Assembly (NCBI RefSeq): GCF_010728325.1
Contig: NZ_AP022570.1
Location: forward strand, 2,480,001-2,544,000
Reading direction: 5' to 3'
Source of the DNA: Mycolicibacterium poriferae
GTDB lineage: Bacteria; Actinomycetota; Actinomycetes; Mycobacteriales; Mycobacteriaceae
Length of the DNA stretch: 64,000 nucleotides
Below the pieces are notes generated by a model. That model was given only the letters and a program-made list of their open reading frames with translations, did no database searches and was not told the origin of the DNA. Shown piece after piece: positions 47,421 to 56,214 of this stretch. A program made the translations under genes and the position numbers. Positions within the stretch are counted from its first letter, which is position 1; the number at the start of each line of letters is the position of its first letter.

Positions 47421-47451
47421 TCAACTGGCTATTGATAGACAAGCCAGTTGA
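47421..47451. promoter_or_regulatory. Operator-like inverted repeat of the MocR gene
   Basis: tcaactggct (47421-47430) and agccagttga (47442-47451) are perfect 10-bp inverted repeats with an 11-nt AT-rich spacer (attgatagaca), midway between the divergent MocR (start 47405) and small-protein (start 47468) genes. The 21-bp centre-to-centre distance places both halves on the same helix face. Confidence 0.7.
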
Positions 47452-47467
47452 CCGAAATCATGGCCAC

Positions 47468-47614
47468 ATGACGCACTGGATATCTCGGTTGGCGAACCGG
47501 CTGGCCGATCTCTACTACCCGCCCACCCCGTACGGCGACGAACGCGACGCCGACGCCCGCCGGATGCGCAGCGAACTCGACGCGATCCGGATGCACTTCC
47601 CCGATCACGCCTGA
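47468..47614 (+). CDS. Small protein of 48 residues divergent from the MocR gene
   Basis: Begins MTHWISRLANRLADLYYPPT and ends RMHFPDHA; amphipathic N-terminal helix, then a charged helix (DERDADARRMRSELDAIR). No membrane segment or known family. It is the only frame downstream of the MocR operator on this strand and has normal mycobacterial codon use. Expression from the shared promoter region is plausible. It could also be noise; conservation in related genomes would decide. Confidence 0.5.
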   Translation: MTHWISRLANRLADLYYPPTPYGDERDADARRMRSELDAIRMHFPDHA

Positions 47615-47718
47615 GCGGCCGCCCGATCGGAGCGCAGGGCGCGGCCGTTCACTCGACTGGTGAGAGCGGTGAGGACGCCCACGCGCCGGCGCCGGCGGCT
47701 GGGGGACCCCCGCCTGAC

Positions 47719-47724
47719 TACGAT
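47719..47724 (+). promoter_or_regulatory. Leaderless -10 hexamer of the ABC ATPase gene
   Basis: TACGAT, 6 nt, then GTG at 47731. The spacing supports the GTG start. Confidence 0.5.
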
Positions 47725-47730
47725 GGGCGG

Positions 47731-48585
47731 GTGCCTGTCGACCGCTCCGATGATGACGCCGAAGCCGCCGACCCCGACCTGCTGATCGACTTCGCCAAGA
47801 TCACGCTGCGGCGCGGCGGGCGAACGCTCGTCGGCCCGGTGACCTGGTCGGTGGAACTCGATGAGCGCTGGGTGGTGGTCGGGCCCAACGGTGCGGGCAA
47901 GACCTCACTGCTGCGCATTGCGGCGGCAATGGAACATCCGTCCTCGGGCATCGCCTATGTGCTCGGCGAACGGCTCGGCCGCGTCGACATGTCCGAGCTG
48001 CGCTCGCGGGTCGGGCTCAGCAGCGCTGCGCTGTCCCAGCGGGTCCCCGACGACGAAGTCGTCCGTGACCTGGTGGTCTCGGCCGGCTATGCCGTGCTGG
48101 GTAGGTGGCGCGAGCAGTACGACGAGATGGACTACGAACAGGCCATCGACATGCTCGAAAGCGTCGGCGCCGAGCATCTGGCCGACCGCACGTACGGCAC
48201 GCTGAGCGAAGGCGAACGCAAGCGGGTGCTGATCGCGCGGTCGCTGATGACCGACCCCGAGCTGTTGCTACTCGACGAGCCCGCGGCTGGTCTGGATCTG
48301 GGTGGGCGCGAAGAGCTGGTCGCGCGGCTGTCCGACCTGGCCGATGACCCCGATGCGCCCGCCCTGGTGCTGGTGACCCACCATGTCGAGGAGATCCCGC
48401 CGGGGTTCACCCACTGCCTGATCCTGGCCGAGGGCGAGGTGGTCGACTCCGGGTTGCTGCCCGACGTGCTGACGGCGGAGAACCTGTCGAAGGCGTTCGG
48501 CCAGTCGATCGCCCTGGACTACATCGACGGGCGCTACTTCGCGCGGCGCACCCGCACGCGCGCCGCGCACAGGAGGCGGATGTGA
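47731..48585 (+). CDS. ABC transporter ATP-binding protein
   Basis: A 284-residue stand-alone ATPase. Walker A VVGPNGAGKTSLL, Q-loop region (LSSAALSQRV), signature LSEGERKRVLIARSL, Walker B LLLLDEPAAGLD and His switch VLVTHHVEEIP. No membrane subunit is encoded nearby, so partner and substrate are unknown. It resembles molybdate/iron-type and YlmA-like ATPases and corresponds to Rv3041c by position (from memory). It overlaps the NUDIX gene as GTGA. Confidence 0.9.
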   Translation: MPVDRSDDDAEAADPDLLIDFAKITLRRGGRTLVGPVTWSVELDERWVVVGPNGAGKTSLLRIAAAMEHPSSGIAYVLGERLGRVDMSELRSRVGLSSAALSQRVPDDEVVRDLVVSAGYAVLGRWREQYDEMDYEQAIDMLESVGAEHLADRTYGTLSEGERKRVLIARSLMTDPELLLLDEPAAGLDLGGREELVARLSDLADDPDAPALVLVTHHVEEIPPGFTHCLILAEGEVVDSGLLPDVLTAENLSKAFGQSIALDYIDGRYFARRTRTRAAHRRRM

Positions 48586-49418
48586 CCATGACCGACGAGC
48601 CCTTGCCGGCGCGGCCGGCTGCGACCGTGATGTTGATTCGGGACGGCAGGAGCCCGCTCGAGATCTTCCTGATGCGCCGTCATTCGGCGATGGAGTTCGT
48701 CGCCGGCGTGATGGTTTTCCCCGGCGGGGGAGTCGACGACCGGGACCGCACCGCCGACGTCGCCTGGCACGGCCCGGACCGGCAGTGGTGGGCCGAGCGG
48801 TTCGGAGTGGACCCCGACCTGGCCTCGGCGCTGGTGTGCGCGGCGGCACGCGAGACGTTCGAGGAGTGCGGGGTGCTGTTCGCCGGGGCTGCCGACGATC
48901 CCGACCTGCTGGTCGACGACGCTTCGGTGTACCGGGAGCAGCGGGCCGCGCTGGAAAACAAGTCGCTGTCGTTCGCCGAGTTCCTGCGCTCGGAGAACCT
49001 GATGCTGCGGGCCGACCTGCTGCGTCCGTGGGCGAACTGGGTGACCCCGAAAGAGGAGCGCACCCGCCGCTACGACACCTACTTCTTCGTCGGCGCCCTG
49101 CCCGAGGGCCAGCGTGCTGACGGCGACAACACCGAAACCGACAAGGCCGACTGGGTCACGCCGCGGGCTGCCCTCGACGACTTCGCCGAGGGACGCAGCT
49201 TCCTGCTGCCGCCGACCTGGACGCAGCTGGATGCTCTCGACGGGCGCACGGTTCCCGAGGTGCTGGCCGTGGAGCGGCAGATCGTGGCCATCGAGCCGTC
49301 CCTGGCCGCCCAGGAGGGGGGCAACTGGGAGATCGAGTTCTTCAACAGCGAGCGCTACAACGCGGTCCGCAACCGCCGCGCACCGCAGGGCTACACCGAC
49401 GGAGCACCGCTGGCGTGA
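48582..49418 (+). CDS. NUDIX hydrolase
   Basis: A 278-residue protein of the longer NUDIX type (NUDT19-like). The NUDIX helix is [15 protein letters not shown], with upstream FPGGGVDD; family members cleave nucleoside diphosphates linked to another group, CoA derivatives among them. The start is GTG 48582, 5 nt after a perfect aggagg (48571-48576), and overlaps the ABC stop; ATG 48588 is an alternative. The 3' end overlaps the enoyl-CoA hydratase gene as GTGA. Corresponds to Rv3040c by position. Confidence 0.9.
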   Translation: MTMTDEPLPARPAATVMLIRDGRSPLEIFLMRRHSAMEFVAGVMVFPGGGVDDRDRTADVAWHGPDRQWWAERFGVDPDLASALVCAAARETFEECGVLFAGAADDPDLLVDDASVYREQRAALENKSLSFAEFLRSENLMLRADLLRPWANWVTPKEERTRRYDTYFFVGALPEGQRADGDNTETDKADWVTPRAALDDFAEGRSFLLPPTWTQLDALDGRTVPEVLAVERQIVAIEPSLAAQEGGNWEIEFFNSERYNAVRNRRAPQGYTDGAPLA

Positions 49419-50119
49419 GCGAGTTCGTCGACGTCGTGGTGGCCGACCTTGCCGACCATGCTGGGCGGGAGAGTCGGGACGGCGATTCCGCTGCGCGGCT
49501 GGCGACCCTGTTGTTGTCCCGGCCACCGACCAACGCGCTGACGCGGCAGGTGTATCGGGAGATCGCCGAGGCCGCCGCCGCCCTGGACGCGCGCGACGAC
49601 ATCGCCGCGGTGATTCTGTTCGGCGGCCACGAGATCTTCTGCGCCGGCGACGACATGCCCGAGCGGGCCACCCTCAGCGCCGAGGAGGCCGAGGCAGGCG
49701 CCCGCCTGAGCGCCCAAGCCGTCGATGCAATCAGCGCGCTGACCAAGCCGACCGTGGCCGCCATCACCGGCTACGCGCTCGGGGCCGGCCTGACCCTGGC
49801 GCTGGCCGCTGACTGGCGCGTCAGCGGCGACAACGCCAAGTTCGGCGCCACGGAGATCCTCGCCGGGCTTGCGCCCGCCGGTGACGGCGCCGTTCGGCTC
49901 GCCGGCACGATCGGGTCCAGTAAGGCCAGGGATCTGGTGTTCAGCGGCCGCTTCGTCGATGCCCGCGAGGCCCTCGAGCTCGGCCTGGTCGACCAGCTGG
50001 TGGCGCCAGACACGGTCTACGACGCCGCCGTGGCGTGGGCCAGCCGGTTCCTGGACTATCCGCCGTCGGCCCTGGCGGCCGCGAAGGCCGCGTTCGGCGT
50101 GGCCACCGCCGGGCGGTAG
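49415..50119 (+). CDS. echA17: Enoyl-CoA hydratase/isomerase family protein
   Basis: A 234-residue crotonase-fold protein. Oxyanion-hole segments [13 protein letters not shown] and [18 protein letters not shown] are present, and [18 protein letters not shown] carries the first catalytic Glu position. Where classical hydratases have a second Glu (AMEMVLTG), this protein reads ARDLVFSG, an Asp, so its activity may differ from simple hydration. GTG start coupled to the NUDIX gene. The name follows Rv3039c (echA17) by position, from memory. Confidence 0.85.
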   Translation: MSEFVDVVVADLADHAGRESRDGDSAARLATLLLSRPPTNALTRQVYREIAEAAAALDARDDIAAVILFGGHEIFCAGDDMPERATLSAEEAEAGARLSAQAVDAISALTKPTVAAITGYALGAGLTLALAADWRVSGDNAKFGATEILAGLAPAGDGAVRLAGTIGSSKARDLVFSGRFVDAREALELGLVDQLVAPDTVYDAAVAWASRFLDYPPSALAAAKAAFGVATAGR

Positions 50120-50148
50120 ACGGTTCGGGTGGGCACCCCGTCAACAGT

Positions 50149-50154
50149 TAGGCT
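50149..50154 (+). promoter_or_regulatory. Leaderless -10 hexamer of the methyltransferase gene
   Basis: TAGGCT, 7 nt, then ATG at 50162. This supports the shorter start over an in-frame GTG at 50129. Confidence 0.5.
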
Positions 50155-50161
50155 GCCCTGC

Positions 50162-51142
50162 ATGACGGAAACGAAGGACCCCGGCGTCCCGGCTCCGACG
50201 CCGCACGCGACGCAGGAGCAGGTCGAAGCCGCGATGCACGACTCCAAGCTCGCCCAGGTGCTCTACCACGACTGGGAGGCCGAGACCTACGACGACAAAT
50301 GGTCGATCTCCTACGACCAGCGCTGCGTCGACTATGCGCGCGGTCGCTTCGACGCCGCCGTACCCGAAGAGGCCCAGCGGCAGCTGCCCTACGACCGGGC
50401 CCTGGAGCTGGGCTGCGGTACCGGGTTCTTCCTGCTGAACCTGATCCAGGCCGGGGTGGCGCGGCGCGGATCGGTGACCGATCTGTCGCCCGGCATGGTC
50501 AAGGTGGCCACGCGCAACGGGCAATCGCTCGGTCTGGACATCGATGGCCGGGTCGCCGACGCCGAGGGCATCCCCTATGACGACGACACCTTCGACCTGG
50601 TGGTCGGGCACGCGGTGCTGCACCACATCCCCGACGTGGAGCTGTCGCTGCGGGAGGTGGTGCGCGTGCTCAAGCCCGGCGGGCGGTTCGTGTTCGCCGG
50701 CGAACCGACGACAACAGGCAACCGGTACGCCCGTGAGCTCTCGACGCTGACCTGGCGGGTCGCGACCAACGTCACCAAGCTGCCGTTCCTGGCCGATTGG
50801 CGACGTCCGCAGGCCGAGCTCGACGAGTCGTCGCGCGCCGCGGCGCTGGAGGCGGTCGTCGACCTGCACACCTTCGATCCCGCCGACCTCGAACGGATGG
50901 CCGCCAACGCCGGCGCCGTCGAGATCCGTACCGCCAGTGAGGAGTTCACCGCGGCGATGCTGGGGTGGCCGATCCGCACCTTCGAGGCGGCCGTGCCTCC
51001 GGGGCGGCTGGGCTGGGGCTGGGCCAAATTCGCGTTCGGCAGCTGGACCAGGTTGTCGTGGCTGGACGCCAACGTGTGGCGCCACGTCGTTCCGAAGGGC
51101 TGGTTCTACAACGTCATGGTGACCGGGGTCAAACCGTCGTAG
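50162..51142 (+). CDS. Class I SAM-dependent methyltransferase
   Basis: A 326-residue protein. SAM-binding motif I is ALELGCGTGFFLLNL; motif II-like FDLVVGHAVLHHIPDVE and motif III RVLKPGGRFVFAGEP follow. The C-terminal third (ATNVTKLPFLADWRRPQAEL onward) is an actinobacteria-type extension. Substrate unknown. Corresponds to Rv3038c by position, next to the MGLP genes. Confidence 0.9.
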   Translation: MTETKDPGVPAPTPHATQEQVEAAMHDSKLAQVLYHDWEAETYDDKWSISYDQRCVDYARGRFDAAVPEEAQRQLPYDRALELGCGTGFFLLNLIQAGVARRGSVTDLSPGMVKVATRNGQSLGLDIDGRVADAEGIPYDDDTFDLVVGHAVLHHIPDVELSLREVVRVLKPGGRFVFAGEPTTTGNRYARELSTLTWRVATNVTKLPFLADWRRPQAELDESSRAAALEAVVDLHTFDPADLERMAANAGAVEIRTASEEFTAAMLGWPIRTFEAAVPPGRLGWGWAKFAFGSWTRLSWLDANVWRHVVPKGWFYNVMVTGVKPS

Positions 51143-51159
51143 CGTTCCGCCTCGACGAT

Positions 51160-52314
51160 GTGGCCTACCTGCGCACCGCGGAAGGGCGCGCCGCGTTGGA
51201 CGAGGTCGCCGGGTACCAGCTCACCGATGCTTCGCTGATCGCCGAGATCAGCTCTGCCCGAGCGCGATTCGGCGAGCGGGCCGGTGTGCTGGTGGAAACT
51301 GTGCGGCTGCGCCGGCGGGCGTCGGCGAAGCTCCGCGACGCCGCGGGCTGGTTGTTCACCGACGAGGCGCTGCAGCAGGCCACCGCGACACCGGTGGCCG
51401 AGCACCGAGCCCGCCGGTTGGCCGGCGCCGTCGTGCACGATGTGACCTGCTCGGTCGGCACCGAGCTTGCGGCACTGCGGGATACGGCGCAGCTGGCGGT
51501 CGGCAGCGACATCGATGCGGTACGGCTGGCGATGGCCGAGCACAATTTGGGGTTGCGCGGTGAGTCGGTGCTGCTGTGCCGGGCCGACGCGCTGCGTCCG
51601 GTCACCGCCGACACGGTCGTGGTCGCCGACCCGGCACGGCGCAGCGGGACCCGGCGCCGATTCGATCCGCGCGGCTATCTGCCGCCGCTCGACGACCTCA
51701 TCGGCGTTCTGGCAGGCCGTGAGTACGTCGTGAAGTGTGCTCCCGGAATCGATTTCGACGCAGTGCGGCGACTGGGCTTCGACGGGGAGATCGAGGTGAC
51801 GTCGTGGGCCGGCAGCGTGCGTGAGGCGTGCCTGTGGTCGCGCGGGCTGTCGCCGTCGGGCGTGCACCGCCGCGCGGCGGTGCTCGACACCGGAGAGCAG
51901 TTCACCGACGGCGAGCCCGACGACTGCCCGGTGCGGCCCGCGGGCACCTGGATCGTCGACCCCGACGGTGCCGTGGTGCGGGCCGGGCTGGTGCGCCAGT
52001 ACGCGGTCCGGCACGGGCTGTGGCAACTCGACGCCGACATCGCCTATCTGTCCGGAGACCGGTTGCCCCCAGGGATACGCGGTTTCGAGGTGCTCGACAC
52101 GCTGCCCTATCACGAGCGGCGGCTGCGTCAGGCGCTGTCGGACCGCGGCGTCGGTGCCGTCGAGATCCTGGTGCGGGGGCTGGACGTCGACCCGGACGTC
52201 CTGCGGTCGCGGCTGCGGCTGCGCGGCTCGTCTCAGGCCACGGTGATCTTGACCCGGCTCGGGACCGGGCGTGCCGGGCGGGCAACGGCATTCATATGCC
52301 GTCCGTCACGTTGA
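51160..52314 (+). CDS. Class I SAM methyltransferase with THUMP-like C-terminus (MGLP region)
   Basis: About 384 residues from GTG 51160; the true N-terminus may lie a few codons earlier, because the conserved-looking FRLDDVAYLRT begins before this GTG, but no normal start codon is available there (the preceding methyltransferase ends at 51142). SAM-fold segments: VHDVTCSVGTELAAL, VGSDIDAVRLAMAEHNL, DTVVVADPARRSGTRRR. The C-terminal part (RQALSDRGVGAVEILVRGLD) is THUMP-like. It corresponds to Rv3037c, which has been linked to MGLP methylation in M. tuberculosis, but a nucleic-acid substrate is also possible. Confidence 0.82.
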   Translation: MAYLRTAEGRAALDEVAGYQLTDASLIAEISSARARFGERAGVLVETVRLRRRASAKLRDAAGWLFTDEALQQATATPVAEHRARRLAGAVVHDVTCSVGTELAALRDTAQLAVGSDIDAVRLAMAEHNLGLRGESVLLCRADALRPVTADTVVVADPARRSGTRRRFDPRGYLPPLDDLIGVLAGREYVVKCAPGIDFDAVRRLGFDGEIEVTSWAGSVREACLWSRGLSPSGVHRRAAVLDTGEQFTDGEPDDCPVRPAGTWIVDPDGAVVRAGLVRQYAVRHGLWQLDADIAYLSGDRLPPGIRGFEVLDTLPYHERRLRQALSDRGVGAVEILVRGLDVDPDVLRSRLRLRGSSQATVILTRLGTGRAGRATAFICRPSR

Positions 52315-52382
52315 CCGGGCACGTACCCTGGCATCAACTCCGCCGGGGACCGATCCGGCGCCGATCACGAGGACATCCGACG

Positions 52383-53123
52383 TTGCGCAATCTTGCCGCC
52401 GCCCTCCTTGCCGCCGGTGCGGTCACCGTTCTGGCGAACGCCCCCGTCGCCGCCGCCCAGTCGGCCTGCGCGGAGCTCGGTGGATCGGTCGACGACGAGC
52501 AGACGTGCCGGGTGCACGTCTCCAACCCGACCTACACGCTGGACTTCACGTTCCCCGCCGACTACCCCGACCAGCAGGCGATCACCGACTACCTGCGTCA
52601 GACCCGGGACGGGTTCGTCAACGTCTCCGACATGCCCGGTTCGTGGAACCTGCCCTACGTGCTCGACGCCCGCGGCACCGACTACCGCTCCGGTGCTCCA
52701 GAGGACACCGACGCCGATGCCGCGACACCGCAGCCGGCGCCGGCGGCTGACGAGGCCGGTACCCGCAGCGTGGTGTTCGAGGTGTACGAGAACGTCGGCG
52801 GTGCGCACCCCCAGACCTGGTACAAATCCTTCAACTGGGATGTCGAGGCCGACGCCCCCCTGACCTTCGAGACGCTGTTCCGGCCGGACACCCGGCCGCT
52901 GGACGTGATCTTCCCGATCGTGCAGGCCGATGTGGCGCGCCAGCTGGGCGTCGACGCCCCGATCGCACCGGCCGACGGCCTGGATCCCGCCAAGTACCAG
53001 CAGTTCGCGCTCACCGACGAGGAGCTGATCTTCTTCTTCGGCCAGGGGGAGATCATGGCCGGTGCCGGCGGCGCGCTGCGGGCCACGGTTCCCCGCAGCG
53101 CGATCGCCGACATGCTGGCCTGA
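52383..53123 (+). CDS. Secreted RsiV/DUF3298-like protein (Rv3036c type)
   Basis: A 246-residue exported protein. TTG 52383 has a cgagga site 9 nt upstream and gives an ideal signal peptide (RNLAAALLAAGAVTVLANAPVAAAQSA); an ATG at 52296 would put 29 extra residues before it. The mature part has the DUF3298/RsiV pattern (VFEVYENVGGAHPQTWYKS; FNWDVEADAPLTFETLF; LTDEELIFFFGQGEI). Rv3036c (TB22.2) has been described as a secreted esterase-like protein; no obvious Ser-His-Asp motif stands out here. Confidence 0.85.
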   Translation: MRNLAAALLAAGAVTVLANAPVAAAQSACAELGGSVDDEQTCRVHVSNPTYTLDFTFPADYPDQQAITDYLRQTRDGFVNVSDMPGSWNLPYVLDARGTDYRSGAPEDTDADAATPQPAPAADEAGTRSVVFEVYENVGGAHPQTWYKSFNWDVEADAPLTFETLFRPDTRPLDVIFPIVQADVARQLGVDAPIAPADGLDPAKYQQFALTDEELIFFFGQGEIMAGAGGALRATVPRSAIADMLA

Positions 53124-53127
53124 GGGC

Positions 53128-54681
53128 CTACTCCGGCGCGGCCGCCGAACGCTGCTTGTCCTTGCCGGTGGCCGGGTCGTAGTTCTCCCAGAACGTCGCG
53201 TTCTTGATGCCGAGGGCGATGGGGTCGAACATCGGGTCCAGGCCCTGCTTCTTCTGCTTCTCGTAGTCCCACAGCGCCTTGTACGCGGGCTGCTGCAGGA
53301 TGATGATGCCGATGATGTTCAGCCAGGCCATCAGCCCGACACCGATATCACCCAGCGTCCACGCATCGGCGGCGGTGGAGACCGCACCGATGGTGACCGA
53401 CACCAGGATCAGCGCCTGCAGCAGCATCGTCGTGTTGGAGCCGACCGTGCCGCGGAGGAAGGGGACGTTGATCGTCGCGGCCTTGCCCAGCAGGAACCGC
53501 AGGTTCGTCTCCGCCATGTAGTAGTAGGCGATGATCGTGGTGATGCAGAAGAACGCCAGTGAGATCGCGATGAAGCTGGCTCCGGCTCCGTTCCACAGCG
53601 TGTCGAAGCCGGTCTGCGCGAACGCCGGGCCCACCTCGACGCCCTCCGGCAGGATGCCGCCCTCGGCGATCACCGCGCCGTCGGAGCTCTCACCCTCGAA
53701 CACGCGGTAGGCCCCGGTCGACAGGATCAGGAACCCGGTCGCCGAGCAGATGAACAGCGTGTCGACGTAGACGGCGAAGGCCTGCACCAGGCCCTGCTTG
53801 GCCGGATGGGACACCTCGGCGGCGGCCGCGGCGTGCGGACCGGTGCCCTGACCCGCCTCGTTGGAGTAGATGCCGCGCTTGACGCCCCACATCACCGCCA
53901 CCCCGAGGATGGCGCCGAACGCGGAGTCGATGCCGAACGCGCTGGAGAAGATCAGCGAGATGATCGACGGGATCTCACTGGCGTTCATCAGCACGATGAT
54001 CAGCGCCAGCGCGATGTAGACCACCGCCATGAACGGCACCACGATCGAGGCGAACGTTGCGATGCGCTTGACGCCACCGATGATGACGAAGGCCAGCACG
54101 ATGACGGTGCCGACGGCCACCCACCACTCGCCCCAGCCCCAGGCGATGTTCATGGCCGAGGCCATCGAGTTGGACTGCACGCTGGGCAGCAGCAGGCCCA
54201 TGGCGAGCATGGTCACCGCCGCGAAGACGTATCCGTAGATCTTCATCGGGACCGCACCCGCCGTGTTGGCGAACGCCTGGCTGAAGTAGTACGCGGGGCC
54301 GCCGCGGTACTCACCGGTCAGCTTGTCGCGGTCTTTGTAGATCTGGCCGAGCGTGCACTCGACGAACGACGTCGACGCGCCGAGGAACGCGACCACCCAC
54401 ATCCAGAACAGGGCGCCGGGTCCGCCGAACGCGATGGCCGTCGCGACGCCGGCGATGTTGCCGGTGCCGACGCGGCCGGCCAGCGAGATCGTCAGCGCCT
54501 GGAAGCTCGAGACACCCGACGGTGATTTCTCGCCCTTGAGCATGAGCCGGACCATTTCCGGGATCTGGCGTACCTGCACGAATCGGGACCGGATGGAGAA
54601 GTACACACCTGCGGCCAGACAGAGATAGACCAGCGTCTCGTGCCATACGAGACCGCTGACCGTTCCGAGGAATTCCGACAC
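53128..54681 (-). CDS. AGCS-family sodium:alanine/glycine symporter
   Basis: A 517-residue carrier with about ten membrane helices. Family motifs GRVGTGNIAGVATAIAFGGPGALFWMW, YRGGPAYYFSQAF and YSNEAGQGTGPHAAAAAEVSHP are present in segments. It imports small neutral amino acids with Na+. GTG start with aaggggac ribosome site. It lies between the Rv3036c- and Rv3035-like genes, which are adjacent in M. tuberculosis in my memory, so it is an insertion or a loss there. Confidence 0.92.
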   Translation of the reverse strand: MSEFLGTVSGLVWHETLVYLCLAAGVYFSIRSRFVQVRQIPEMVRLMLKGEKSPSGVSSFQALTISLAGRVGTGNIAGVATAIAFGGPGALFWMWVVAFLGASTSFVECTLGQIYKDRDKLTGEYRGGPAYYFSQAFANTAGAVPMKIYGYVFAAVTMLAMGLLLPSVQSNSMASAMNIAWGWGEWWVAVGTVIVLAFVIIGGVKRIATFASIVVPFMAVVYIALALIIVLMNASEIPSIISLIFSSAFGIDSAFGAILGVAVMWGVKRGIYSNEAGQGTGPHAAAAAEVSHPAKQGLVQAFAVYVDTLFICSATGFLILSTGAYRVFEGESSDGAVIAEGGILPEGVEVGPAFAQTGFDTLWNGAGASFIAISLAFFCITTIIAYYYMAETNLRFLLGKAATINVPFLRGTVGSNTTMLLQALILVSVTIGAVSTAADAWTLGDIGVGLMAWLNIIGIIILQQPAYKALWDYEKQKKQGLDPMFDPIALGIKNATFWENYDPATGKDKQRSAAAPE

Positions 54682-54811
54682 CTGCGTCCCCTTGTTCGTT
54701 TTCCGGGCATGTTGGAGTGATCTGAGTGTGCACTCTTACACCGCTTCGAAAGATCGGTATTACCTGACTGTGACGCTGGTGTTAGCGCGACCAGCGGATT
54801 CAGGTATGGAT

Positions 54812-56107
54812 TCAGGCGGGGGCGAAGCCGAACACGCGGCCGTCGCTGGTGGCGGTGACCAGGCGGCCGTCCTGGCCGACCGAGACCCCGACCGGCCACC
54901 CGCTGCCCCCGGGCAGTTCGTAGCGGTTGATGGTGTGACCGTCGCCCAGGTCGAACACGGCCAGTGCCATGCCCGCGTCGCCACCCTCTGCGGCGCCGTC
55001 GGAGACCACGGTGTAGCCGACGCCGGCGAGGCTCGAGGTGGACAGCGGCGTGACGTCGTCGCGACGCCAGATCTCCTCACCCTCCTCGGCGGTGTCGCGG
55101 ATCGCGACCAGCTGCGCCCCCGGGCCCCCGCCGGCCACGACCAGACCGCTGGGGGTCACCGACGGCGGCGTCTGCGCCAGGTAATCCAGCGGGACCGACC
55201 ACTTCGCGGTGCCGTCGTCGCTGTTGATGGCCCACAGCCGCTCGTCGCGGCCGTTGACGTAGACCGTCGAACCGTCGGCGGACATGACCGGGCTGGCCAG
55301 CGGCCCGCCGCCCACGGCGTCGCTGGTCCATTCGCGGCTCAACAGCGGGGTCTGGCCGGGGCGGTAGCGCAGCCCGATGAGCACGGGCTCGTCGGCGCCC
55401 GGCTCCCACAGCGGTGCCACCACCAGGCCGGCGGCCTCCGAGAACGCCGGCGCGGCGGCCACCGGGCAGTCCGGCCCGCCGCTGCGGCAGTCGTCGAGGC
55501 CCCGGAAGGAGTCCCGCGGGTCCAGACCGGCGACCAGATCCAGCGAGGTGCCCACGACGGTTCCGCGCTGAGCGTCGAAGACCAGCACCTGCCCCAGATG
55601 GGTGAGCACCAGCAGGCGCCCGGGCGACAGAAATCGCATCGTCATCGGCATGCCGATCACGGGTGTGCGCCAGCGCACCCACTGCGTCGTCGGAAACGAC
55701 TGCACCAGCCCCGGTTGACCCATGTAGACGTTGTCGAAGCCGTCGAGGAGTGGGCTGGCGAAACCGCCGCCCTGGACCAGACGCGTGCACCAGCGCTGCC
55801 TGGCCCGGTTGTCGTTCTCCCACAGCATCAGCGAACAGCCGGCGGCGGTCTGCCCGTTGACCGCGAGGTAGTGATCCGAGCCGAGGGCGACCTGCGCGCC
55901 GACCTCGCCCTTGACCGAGCGGATCCAGTCCAGCCGCAGCGCATCGGGACCGGCGCTCGCTGAGTAGCTGCTGTTCTCGGCGGTCGCGTACTGGGCGGCC
56001 CATCCGGTGGCGGCACGCGCGAGCACCCAGTCGTCGGTGTCACCACAGCCGGCGCACGCACCGGCGATCAGCACTGTCGTGGCCAATACGAGGATTCGCC
56101 GCAGCAC
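54812..56107 (-). CDS. PQQ-like beta-propeller lipoprotein (Rv3035 type)
   Basis: A 431-residue lipoprotein. Signal peptide with lipobox ACAGC (Cys about 21), then repeated beta-propeller blades with W-docking-like motifs (DERLWAINSDDGTAKWSVPL; STVYVNGRDERLWA; VSVGQDGRLVTATSDGRVFG). No PQQ-binding enzyme residues are evident; such propellers often scaffold cell-envelope complexes. GTG start with taaagga site. Divergent from the acetyltransferase gene. Confidence 0.85.
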   Translation of the reverse strand: MLRRILVLATTVLIAGACAGCGDTDDWVLARAATGWAAQYATAENSSYSASAGPDALRLDWIRSVKGEVGAQVALGSDHYLAVNGQTAAGCSLMLWENDNRARQRWCTRLVQGGGFASPLLDGFDNVYMGQPGLVQSFPTTQWVRWRTPVIGMPMTMRFLSPGRLLVLTHLGQVLVFDAQRGTVVGTSLDLVAGLDPRDSFRGLDDCRSGGPDCPVAAAPAFSEAAGLVVAPLWEPGADEPVLIGLRYRPGQTPLLSREWTSDAVGGGPLASPVMSADGSTVYVNGRDERLWAINSDDGTAKWSVPLDYLAQTPPSVTPSGLVVAGGGPGAQLVAIRDTAEEGEEIWRRDDVTPLSTSSLAGVGYTVVSDGAAEGGDAGMALAVFDLGDGHTINRYELPGGSGWPVGVSVGQDGRLVTATSDGRVFGFAPA

Positions 56108-56200
56108 GTGGTTCCTTTACTGGTCGACGGGCGCTCGGGGTACCGGTGTCGTTGTTCCGCGCCCACGTGAGGGTAACCGTTTGGCCCCGGTGGGCTCGCG

Positions 56201-56206
56201 TAGGCT
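56201..56206 (+). promoter_or_regulatory. Near-leaderless -10 hexamer of the acetyltransferase gene
   Basis: TAGGCT, 8 nt, then ATG at 56215, which supports this start over frames beginning upstream. Confidence 0.4.
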
Positions 56207-56214
56207 TTGCGGCC

